A DNA stretch of 5,435 nucleotides from JAQAZP01 sp965531145 (GTDB lineage Bacteria > Acidobacteriota > JAQAZP01): the NCBI GenBank assembly GCA_965531145.1, contig CBESOE010000217.1:1-5435 (forward strand), given 5' to 3'. Positions within the stretch are counted from its first letter, which is position 1. Every line of letters begins with the position of its first letter. The notes under the pieces were generated by a model. It saw only the letters and a list, made by a program, of their open reading frames with translations, was not told where the DNA came from and made no database searches. The position numbers were made by a program, and so were the translations under genes. Below, piece after piece: positions 1-4,887 of this stretch.

Positions 1-1
1 T

Positions 2-46
2 GGTGGCGGGGGCGGTGGCTTCGGCGGTGGCGGCAAGGGGCCCTGA
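2..46 (+). CDS. C-terminal end of a glycine-rich protein (partial, 5' end outside window)
   Basis: Reading from base 2, fourteen codons are open to a TGA at 44-46. They encode almost only glycine, broken by one Phe, one Lys and a final Pro (G6-F-G4-K-G-P). Gly-rich tails of this kind occur on several unrelated families, such as TPM-domain membrane proteins, RNA-binding proteins and FmdB-like zinc ribbons, so the tail alone gives no function. It lacks the acidic DDDIPF-type tip of single-stranded DNA-binding protein. The frame is preferred because the opposite strand and the other forward frames give Arg/Trp- or His/Arg-rich nonsense, but 14 codons of low-complexity sequence are thin evidence. 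The promoter 60 bases downstream suggests this gene belongs to a separate upstream unit. Confidence 0.4.
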   Translation, partial: GGGGGGFGGGGKGP

Positions 47-70
47 ACATGACCCGCGGGCGCCGAACGA

Positions 71-97
71 TTTTTCCCCATTTTTCACTCCTGTTTT
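71..97 (+). promoter_or_regulatory. Phased T-tracts upstream of the dut promoter (possible curved DNA or UP element)
   Basis: Three T-runs (71-75, 81-85 and 94-97) are centred about 10 and 12.5 bases apart, close to one helical turn, in DNA that is otherwise GC-rich. They lie roughly 48-75 bases upstream of the predicted transcription start. Phased A/T-tracts in this place are known to bend DNA or to bind the alpha subunit C-terminal domain of RNA polymerase. The tracts are visible in the sequence; their effect on the promoter is inferred. Confidence 0.45.
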
Positions 98-109
98 CGA
101 CCTTCGGGA

Positions 110-138
110 TTGATGAGGCCCGATCCTTCCGATATAAT
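110..138 (+). promoter_or_regulatory. Sigma-70-type promoter upstream of dut
   Basis: The -10 box at 133-138 is a perfect TATAAT. Exactly 17 bases upstream is TTGATG (110-115), which matches four of six positions of the TTGACA consensus. There is no TGn extended -10. The predicted transcription start is near 144-146, giving a dut leader of about 135 bases. The next plus-strand gene is dut, followed by the hydrolase and purSQLF without a visible terminator, so this is the best candidate promoter for the whole set. A TATAAT with ideal spacing is unlikely to arise by chance in DNA this GC-rich, but activity has not been shown. Confidence 0.7.
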
Positions 139-144
139 TCCGCT

Positions 145-288
145 TTCATTCTCCAGATCGACTTGGGGAGCCGTTGCCCGGGGTGCTTCGGGAGTCGATT
201 TCCTCTTCGATTTTGAGCAGCCCGGCTGCCGTACCTCCATTTCCCGGGCACCGGGGGATGGGTTGCAACGTGGTCCTGTATGGAGAAT
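145..288 (+). promoter_or_regulatory. Structured 5' leader of dut (candidate cis-regulatory RNA)
   Basis: This is the stretch from the predicted transcription start into the first codons of dut. Reading the bases by eye gives four possible helices. 148-155 pairs perfectly over 8 bp with 281-288, covering the UG of the start codon. 156-164 pairs with 192-200 (9 bp, two G-U). 217-221 pairs with 225-229 (5 bp, triloop). 236-247 pairs with 251-262 (12 bp, three G-U, triloop). Together they could make a multi-branch fold closed over the dut start. A competing pairing is 235-240 with 280-285. There is no clear Shine-Dalgarno in the 18 bases before the ATG. I do not recognise a known riboswitch class. 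Individual short helices can arise by chance in GC-rich sequence, so the regulatory role is a hypothesis. Confidence 0.35.
236..262 (+). other. Stable hairpin in the dut leader
   Basis: Bases 236-247 and 251-262 form a 12-bp stem (nine Watson-Crick pairs and three G-U) with a GCA triloop. It ends 17 bases before the dut ATG. The 3' arm contains the only G-rich stretch (253-257) close to the gene, and the 5' arm contains CCTCC (234-238), the same core as the 16S rRNA anti-Shine-Dalgarno. No U-run follows it, so it is not an intrinsic terminator. Confidence 0.5.
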
Positions 289-744
289 CGCCAGATAACG
301 GTGACGGTAAAGGTCCAGCGGCTGGCCTCGGCCAGGGATCTGCCCCTGCCCGCCAGGGCCACGGCCCTGTGTGCCGGTATGGACCTTCGTGCTGCCGTTG
401 ATCACGATGTGCGGATCGATCCGGGGACTACGGTGAGCGTTCCCACCGGCCTCAGGATTGCCGTTCCCCCCGGTTTCGAAGCCCAGGTGCGGCCGCGCAG
501 CGGGCTGGCGTTGAAAGACCGGATACTCGTCCCCAACTCACCGGGAACCATCGACGCTGATTATCGCGGAGAGGTGGCCGTGATCCTGTTCAACGGCGGC
601 AGTGACGCCTTTGTCGTTCGTCGTGGCGACCGGATTGCCCAGATGGTGGTCAAGCCGGTGCCTCTGGTTGAGCTGGAAGAGGTGGACACACTGGAAGAGA
701 CAGATCGGGGTGCCGGCGGTTTCGGCAGCACCGGGTTGGAATAG
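280..744 (+). CDS. dut: dUTP diphosphatase (dUTPase)
   Basis: Hydrolyses dUTP to dUMP and pyrophosphate in the cytoplasm, keeping uracil out of DNA and supplying dUMP for thymidylate synthesis. The 154-residue product matches the usual length (about 150) of the trimeric dUTPase family and carries all five family motifs in order: AGMDLRA (32-38), RPRSGLA (71-77), GTIDADYRG (89-97), RGDRIAQM (115-122) and the C-terminal RGAGGFGSTG (143-152). Asp92 matches the catalytic Asp90 of E. coli, Tyr95 is the uracil-pocket tyrosine, and Phe148 in motif 5 is the residue that stacks on the base. Motif 1 has Met where Ala or Leu is usual. The start is uncertain: ATG 280 has no clear ribosome binding site, whereas an in-frame GTG at 301 lies 14 bases after GGAGA (282-286) and would also leave a complete fold. 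The stop overlaps the binding site of the next gene, which suggests translational coupling. Confidence 0.96.
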   Translation: MENRQITVTVKVQRLASARDLPLPARATALCAGMDLRAAVDHDVRIDPGTTVSVPTGLRIAVPPGFEAQVRPRSGLALKDRILVPNSPGTIDADYRGEVAVILFNGGSDAFVVRRGDRIAQMVVKPVPLVELEEVDTLEETDRGAGGFGSTGLE

Positions 745-1546
745 CGGAGGAGCCGATATCCACGGCAAGGCGGCATTCACGGTTCTGGGCAGCGGCAGTC
801 GGGGCAATTGCTCGGTTCTGGATGCCGGTGGTGAGGCCTTGCTCATCGACGCTGGTTTCAGCTGTCGTGAGTTGGTCCGGAGACTGGGTCAGGTCGGGGT
901 GGACCCGTCCGCGGTCAAAGCCGTGGTGGTGACCCATGAGCATACTGATCACGTTCGCGGGCTCCGGGTCTTTGCCCGGAAATACGCCCCGACGATCTAC
1001 CTCACACCGGGCACTCACCAGGCCCTGGGTTCGGAATTGGCCGGTGTCGATGCCGAGATCCGGACCATGGTGCCGGGAAATGTTTTCAAAGTGGGGCCGT
1101 TTGACGTGCTACCCTTTCCGGTGTCCCATGATGCGGCCCAGCCGGTGGGGCTGTCGGTATCCGCTGCCGGACGCGTGCTCGGTTACGCCACCGATCTGGG
1201 TCAGATGGATCCCGAGGCGGGGGAAGTCCTTAAAAACAGCGATATCCTGGTGCTGGAAAGCAATCACGACCTGGAAATGCTGAAAAAGGGACCCTATCCC
1301 TGGTTCCTCAAGCAGCGTATTCTCAGCGGCAAAGGGCATCTCTCCAACGATGCTCTGGCCCACTATCTTGCCGAAAACGGCGGCCGACCGCCGAGGGAGC
1401 TCTTTCTGGCCCATATCAGCCAGGAGAACAACGAGAGAGAACTGGCCAGTTTCTGCTCGCGACAGGCGTTGCACCGCATCGGTGCCGCCACCGGGGTCAG
1501 GATGACCTGGCAGGACCGGCCCAGCGACACCGTGGAACTGTTCTAA
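710..1546 (+). CDS. MBL-fold metallo-hydrolase, YycJ/WalJ family
   Basis: A cytoplasmic metallo-beta-lactamase-fold enzyme, probably binding two metal ions; YycJ/WalJ relatives have been linked to DNA repair and cell-cycle coordination in Bacillus. Family features, numbered from GTG 710: the entry strand FTVLGSGSRGN (23-33), LLIDAGFS (44-51), the metal motif THEHTDH (75-81), His140 in PVSHDA, the family-typical YATDLG with Asp162, LESNHD, and a late His235 in LAHISQENN. No membrane segment or signal peptide is seen. The start is a problem. The only normal in-frame starts are GTG 710, TTG 668 and GTG 602, all inside dut, and none occurs between 713 and the first conserved residue at 776. The best ribosome binding site (GGAGG, 746-750) is 7 bases before an ATC at 758, which would give 262 residues, the usual family length. 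I give GTG 710 as the nearest conventional start, overlapping dut by 35 bases. The natural substrate is unknown. Confidence 0.9.
   Translation: MPAVSAAPGWNSGGADIHGKAAFTVLGSGSRGNCSVLDAGGEALLIDAGFSCRELVRRLGQVGVDPSAVKAVVVTHEHTDHVRGLRVFARKYAPTIYLTPGTHQALGSELAGVDAEIRTMVPGNVFKVGPFDVLPFPVSHDAAQPVGLSVSAAGRVLGYATDLGQMDPEAGEVLKNSDILVLESNHDLEMLKKGPYPWFLKQRILSGKGHLSNDALAHYLAENGGRPPRELFLAHISQENNERELASFCSRQALHRIGAATGVRMTWQDRPSDTVELF
743..752 (+). promoter_or_regulatory. Strong Shine-Dalgarno overlapping the dut stop codon
   Basis: AGCGGAGGAG contains a full GGAGG core and overlaps the last bases of the dut TAG. It is the best ribosome binding site in the first 1.5 kb, yet the only codon at proper distance in the hydrolase frame is ATC (758-760, 7-base spacing). 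It lies too far downstream to serve GTG 710. It therefore argues that hydrolase translation begins near 758, or that the base at 760 differs in the true sequence. Confidence 0.6.
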
Positions 1547-1593
1547 GCCGCCGCCCGCAAGCCGCGGCCACAGAGGAACACTGGGAGAGGTAG

Positions 1594-1839
1594 ATGAAAC
1601 TACGCGTCTTCGTGACACTGAAACCAGGGGTGCTCGATCCCCAGGGGCGGGCGGTGATGAACTCGCTTCACGCTCTGGGGTTCGACAGCGTTGAGCAGGT
1701 CCGGCAGGGCAAGTATCTTGAGATCGACCTCGGTGGCGCGTTGTCCGGCGAGGAGCTTTCGCTCCGGGCAGACGAGATGTGCCGCAAGCTGCTGGCCAAC
1801 ACCGTGATCGAGAACTACCGCTTCGAACTGGCGGAGTGA
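1594..1839 (+). CDS. purS: Phosphoribosylformylglycinamidine synthase subunit PurS
   Basis: The small non-catalytic subunit of the three-part FGAM synthetase. It holds the glutaminase PurQ on the synthetase PurL and is thought to help form the path for ammonia. At 81 residues it has the usual length. The family signature is clear: LKPGVLDPQG (9-18), the LGF at 28-30, VRQGKYLEI (36-44), and LLANTVIENY (66-75) before the C-terminal strand. The start is supported by GGGAGAGG (1583-1590) just upstream of ATG 1594. It lies 47 bases after the hydrolase stop with no visible terminator, and 39 bases before purQ. Its presence predicts a short PurL with a separate PurQ, which is what follows. Confidence 0.97.
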   Translation: MKLRVFVTLKPGVLDPQGRAVMNSLHALGFDSVEQVRQGKYLEIDLGGALSGEELSLRADEMCRKLLANTVIENYRFELAE

Positions 1840-1844
1840 CCCCG

Positions 1845-1859
1845 GCCGGCAATGCCGGT
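1845..1859 (+). other. Small hairpin between purS and purQ
   Basis: CCGGC (1846-1850) pairs with GCCGG (1854-1858), extended by one G-U pair (1845/1859), around the triloop AAT. The ATG at 1852, a possible but unlikely purQ start, is partly in the loop. No U-run follows. The stem is short and GC-only, so it could be fortuitous. Confidence 0.3.
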
Positions 1860-1878
1860 GAATCCTGGAGAGATCTGG

Positions 1879-2595
1879 ATGGAGACGAAAAAACCGAGAT
1901 TCGGCGTGGTGGTGTTTCCCGGGTCGAATTGCGATCACGATGCCTACCATGCGGTGAAACATGTCATGGGCTGTGACGCCGAGTTCATCTGGCACCGTGA
2001 GACGTCGCTGGACGGTTTCGACTGCGTGGTGCTTCCCGGCGGGTTCTCATACGGCGACTACCTGCGCAGCGGGGCCGTGGCCCGCTTTTCCCCGATCATG
2101 GGCGCCGTGGAGCGGCATGCCGCTGCCGGCGGGCTGCTGATCGGCATTTGCAACGGGTTCCAGATCCTGCTGGAGGCCGGGCTGCTTCCCGGTGCGCTGC
2201 TGCGCAACACCAGTGTCAAGTTCGTTTGCCGTGAGGTGGGGGTCCGGGTGGAGAACACCGAGACGCCCTTCAGTTGTGCCGGCAAACCGGGGCAGGTGAT
2301 GCGGGTCCCGGTGGCCCACAACGAGGGGTCCTACTTCATCGACCCCGAGGGGCTGGAAAAGCTGAAGGCCAACCGGCAGGTTGTTTTCCGCTACAGCGGG
2401 CTGGACGACCTGACCCCCGGAACGGCGAACCCCAACGGCGCCCTGGATGACATCGCCGGCATCTGCAACAAGGCGGGCAACGTGCTGGGGATGATGCCCC
2501 ACCCCGAGCGGGTCTGCGAGCCGGAGTTCTCCGGCGGGCAGGGCCGCCTGGTCTTTGATTCGATCATCGCCTGGCTGGGCCGCAAAGAGGATTGA
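1879..2595 (+). CDS. purQ: Phosphoribosylformylglycinamidine synthase subunit PurQ (glutaminase)
   Basis: The class I glutamine amidotransferase subunit of FGAM synthetase; it hydrolyses glutamine and passes ammonia to PurL. The 238-residue product is near the normal length. Visible features are the N-terminal strand and loop FGVVVFPGSNCDHD (8-21), LPGGFSYGDYLRSGA (52-66), the nucleophile elbow GICNGFQ with catalytic Cys91, AHNEGSYF (147-153), and MMPHPER with the triad His208 and Glu210. All three catalytic residues are present. I chose ATG 1879 over the in-frame ATG at 1852 because GGAG (1867-1870) sits 8 bases before 1879, the upstream ATG has no binding site and lies in a small hairpin, and family proteins start shortly before the FGVVVFPG strand. 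The stop is 2 bases before the purL ATG, so the two are probably translationally coupled. Confidence 0.97.
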   Translation: METKKPRFGVVVFPGSNCDHDAYHAVKHVMGCDAEFIWHRETSLDGFDCVVLPGGFSYGDYLRSGAVARFSPIMGAVERHAAAGGLLIGICNGFQILLEAGLLPGALLRNTSVKFVCREVGVRVENTETPFSCAGKPGQVMRVPVAHNEGSYFIDPEGLEKLKANRQVVFRYSGLDDLTPGTANPNGALDDIAGICNKAGNVLGMMPHPERVCEPEFSGGQGRLVFDSIIAWLGRKED

Positions 2596-2597
2596 CC

Positions 2598-4823
2598 ATG
2601 ACCGAACCGCAGATCACACCCGAACTGGTTAAGGAACACGGGTTGACCGAAGAGGACTACCAGCGGCTGCTGGCCATCATGGGCCGTGAGCCGAGCTACA
2701 CCGAACTCGGGATCTTTTCGGTGATGTGGTCCGAGCACTGCTGCTACAAGAGCTCCAAGACCAGTCTGAAACGGCTGCCCACCACCGGCGCCTGTGTGCT
2801 GCAGGGGCCGGGGGAGAACGCCGGCGTGGTGGACATCGGTGAAGGCCTGGCCGCCATCTTCAAGATGGAGAGCCACAACCACCCGTCCTATATCGAGCCC
2901 TACCAGGGGGCGGCCACTGGTGTGGGCGGCATCCTCCGCGACATCTTCACTATGGGCGCCCGGCCCATCGCCTCGCTTAACTCGCTCCGTTTCGGCGAAC
3001 CGGACCACCCGCGGATGTCCTACCTGGTGCAGGGCGTGGTGGCCGGGATCGGCGGGTACGGCAACTGCATGGGGGTGCCCACTGTGGGTGGGGAGGTGCA
3101 GTTCCACCCCTGTTACAACGGCAATATCCTGGTCAATGCCTTTAACCTCGGCATCGTCAAGACCAGCCGCATCTTCCTCGGCACGGCCAGCGGCGAAGGC
3201 AATCCGGTGATCTATGTCGGGTCGCGCACCGGCCGGGACGGTATTCACGGCGCCACCATGGCCTCGGACGAGTTCAGCGAGGAGACCGAGGGAAAACGGC
3301 CCACGGTCCAGGTGGGTGACCCCTTCACCGAGAAACTGCTGCTCGAGGCCTGCCTCGAGCTGATGAAGACCGATTACGTGGTGGGCATCCAGGACATGGG
3401 CGCCGCCGGGCTGACCTGTTCCACCCTGGAGATGGCCGGCCGGGCGGGCAGCGGTATCGTGCTTGATCTCGACCAGGTGCCCCGCAGGGAAGAGGGGATG
3501 ACCCCCTACGAGCTGATGCTCTCCGAGTCCCAGGAACGGATGCTGCTGGTTTCCCACAAAGGCACCGAGGACAAGGTGCTGGAGATCTTCCACAAGTGGG
3601 ATCTCCAGGCGGTGGTGGTGGGCACGGTCACCGATGACGGTCGCTTGAAGGTGCTCGACCAGGGTACCGTGGTGGCCGACTTGCCGGTGCTCCCCCTCTC
3701 CGAGGAGGCCCCGGTCTGTGACCGGCCTGAGGAGCAGCCGCCCGACATGGCCGCCCGGCAAACGCTCGACCTGGACGCTCTGGCCGAGGTCACCGACCTC
3801 GAGGGGGCGCTTCAACGCCTGCTGGCCAGCCCCAACATTGCCGAGAAACGCTGGGTCTGGGAACAGTATGACCATTCGGTGCGCGGCAACTCGATGGTCC
3901 TCCCGGGCAGCGATGCCGCGGTGATCCGGGTCAAGGGCACCGACAAGGCGCTGGCCATGTCGGTGGACTGCAACAGTCGCTACTGTCACCTCGACCCGGT
4001 GGTGGGCGGGATGATCGCCGTGGCCGAGGCGGCCCGCAACGTGGCTTGCAGCGGCGGCCGTCCCCTGGCGGTCACCGATTGCCTCAACTTCGGCAACCCG
4101 GAGAAGCCGGAGGTGATGTGGTCATTCCGCCGGGCGGTGGACGGCCTCTCCGAGGCCTGCCGGGTTCTGGACACACCGGTGATCGGCGGCAACGTCAGTT
4201 TCTACAACGAGACCCAGGGCCAGGGGATCTACCCCACCCCAACCATCGGTATGGTGGGGCTGCTGGAGCAGGCCGACAACCGGTTGGACCAGTGGTGGAA
4301 GGGCGCGGGTGACGCGGTGGTCCTGCTGGGCCGCAACAGTGACGAGGTGGGGGGGAGCGAGTTCCTCGCGGTGCTCCACGAGATGGAGTGCGGCAAGCCC
4401 CCCTCCATCGACCTGGAACAGGAAAAACGCCTGCACATGCTGCTCTATGATGCCGCGGCGGCGAAACTGCTCTGCTCAGCCCACGACACCGCGGACGGTG
4501 GACTGGCCGTGGCCCTGGCCGAATCGTCCTTCGGGCCGGACGGCATGGGCTGCAGGATCGATCTCGCCTCGGACGGCCTGCGTCGTGACCTGCTCCTTTT
4601 TGCCGAGACCCAGTCCCGGGTGGTGGCCAGCTGCACCCCGGGTAATCTCGACGCCGTTCTCGAAATGGCCACCGCGGCCGGTGTGCCGGCGACGGTCATC
4701 GGGTCGGCGGCCCCCGAGGCGTTCAGCGTCCGGATCGACGGCACGGCAGTGCTGGAGTGTGACCTGGGCCAGTTGCGCCAGACCTGGCGGGAGGGCTTCA
4801 CCGCCGCCGTGTTTGGAGACTGA
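2598..4823 (+). CDS. purL: Phosphoribosylformylglycinamidine synthase subunit PurL (small type)
   Basis: The ATP-dependent synthetase subunit that turns FGAR and PurQ-derived ammonia into FGAM, step four of IMP synthesis. At 741 residues it is the short, PurS/PurQ-dependent form, not the roughly 1,300-residue fused enzyme. It has the duplicated AIRS-type A/B architecture: an N-terminal linker with MWSEHCCYKSS (43-53, active-site His47), KMESHNHPS (89-97), GAATGVGG (104-111), GDPFTEKLLLEAC (240-252) and DMGAAGLTCS (266-275) in the first half; then DHSVRGNSM (425-433), PVIGGNVSFYNE (527-538) and HDTADGGLA (629-637) in the second half. The frame is intact throughout. ATG 2598 is preferred over TTG 2592, which overlaps the purQ stop, because GAGG at 2587-2590 is 7 bases upstream of the ATG. 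Codon use is very GC-rich, like purQ. Confidence 0.98.
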   Translation: MTEPQITPELVKEHGLTEEDYQRLLAIMGREPSYTELGIFSVMWSEHCCYKSSKTSLKRLPTTGACVLQGPGENAGVVDIGEGLAAIFKMESHNHPSYIEPYQGAATGVGGILRDIFTMGARPIASLNSLRFGEPDHPRMSYLVQGVVAGIGGYGNCMGVPTVGGEVQFHPCYNGNILVNAFNLGIVKTSRIFLGTASGEGNPVIYVGSRTGRDGIHGATMASDEFSEETEGKRPTVQVGDPFTEKLLLEACLELMKTDYVVGIQDMGAAGLTCSTLEMAGRAGSGIVLDLDQVPRREEGMTPYELMLSESQERMLLVSHKGTEDKVLEIFHKWDLQAVVVGTVTDDGRLKVLDQGTVVADLPVLPLSEEAPVCDRPEEQPPDMAARQTLDLDALAEVTDLEGALQRLLASPNIAEKRWVWEQYDHSVRGNSMVLPGSDAAVIRVKGTDKALAMSVDCNSRYCHLDPVVGGMIAVAEAARNVACSGGRPLAVTDCLNFGNPEKPEVMWSFRRAVDGLSEACRVLDTPVIGGNVSFYNETQGQGIYPTPTIGMVGLLEQADNRLDQWWKGAGDAVVLLGRNSDEVGGSEFLAVLHEMECGKPPSIDLEQEKRLHMLLYDAAAAKLLCSAHDTADGGLAVALAESSFGPDGMGCRIDLASDGLRRDLLLFAETQSRVVASCTPGNLDAVLEMATAAGVPATVIGSAAPEAFSVRIDGTAVLECDLGQLRQTWREGFTAAVFGD

Positions 4824-4831
4824 AAATACCT

Positions 4832-4864
4832 GCCGGCAGGGCCAGCCTGAAACTGGCGGCCGGC
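4832..4864 (+). other. Intercistronic stem-loop between purL and purF
   Basis: GCCGGC (4832-4837) pairs with GCCGGC (4859-4864), and GCCAG (4841-4845) pairs with CTGGC (4853-4857). The two stems are separated by a small asymmetric internal loop (AGG opposite G) and capped by CCTGAAA. This gives 11 mostly G-C pairs. Bases 4829-4840 are also a perfect 12-base palindrome, so an alternative small fold exists. No U-run follows directly; only TTTT at 4881-4884, 16 bases later and inside the purF ribosome-binding region. This is therefore more likely an mRNA stability, processing or translation-tuning element than a terminator. Confidence 0.5.
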
Positions 4865-4873
4865 CGGCTTCAA

Positions 4874-4880
4874 GGGAGGG
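4874..4880 (+). promoter_or_regulatory. Strong Shine-Dalgarno of purF
   Basis: GGGAGGG ends 7 bases before the ATG at 4888, near-ideal strength and spacing. This fixes the purF start and, with the upstream hairpin ending 9 bases earlier, suggests purF is translated independently of purL. Confidence 0.75.
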
Positions 4881-4887
4881 TTTTCAA

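Noticed and set aside
53..97. Possible intrinsic terminator for the upstream gene (CCCGCGGG palindrome followed by T-runs)
   Set aside because: The 8-base palindrome at 53-60 cannot form a hairpin with a usable loop, and the first T-run starts 10 bases after it. The T-runs are better explained as promoter-upstream phased tracts.
49..216. Plus-strand ORF of 55 codons starting at ATG 49, with an AAGGGG-like site upstream
   Set aside because: It spans the T-tracts and the promoter, is rich in Phe/Arg/Ser with no recognisable motif, and its codons are less GC-biased than those of the real genes. More likely intergenic.
145..262. Known small RNA (6S, SRP RNA) or tRNA after the strong promoter
   Set aside because: No tRNA-type arms, no conserved SRP loop, no long 6S-type rod with a central bubble, and no terminator before dut; best treated as an mRNA leader.
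85..405. 106-codon minus-strand ORF opposite the dut leader and dut 5' end
   Set aside because: Low-complexity Gly/Pro/Arg/Lys composition, overlaps the promoter and the start of dut, and has no family motif.
602..709. Start of the hydrolase gene at GTG 602 or TTG 668, deep within dut
   Set aside because: The added residues are Trp/Arg-rich shadow translation of dut with no family match and no good ribosome binding site.
1547..1593. Possible hairpin or terminator between the hydrolase and purS (GCCGC 1547-1551 with GCGGC 1564-1568)
   Set aside because: Only 5 bp with a 12-base loop and no following T-run; expected by chance in such GC-rich sequence.
1109..1852. 247-codon minus-strand ORF opposite the hydrolase and purS
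   Set aside because: Arg/Pro/Ser-rich translation typical of antisense frames in GC-rich genes; it covers well-supported plus-strand genes.
2592..2597. Alternative purL start at TTG 2592, overlapping the purQ stop
   Set aside because: ATG 2598 is in the same frame, has GAGG 7 bases upstream and fits the family N-terminus. The TTG adds two residues with no support.
2391..3989. 532-codon minus-strand ORF opposite purQ/purL
   Set aside because: A His/Gly/Val/Leu-rich antisense shadow caused by the strong G/C third-position bias of purL. No domain is recognisable, and purL is intact on the other strand.
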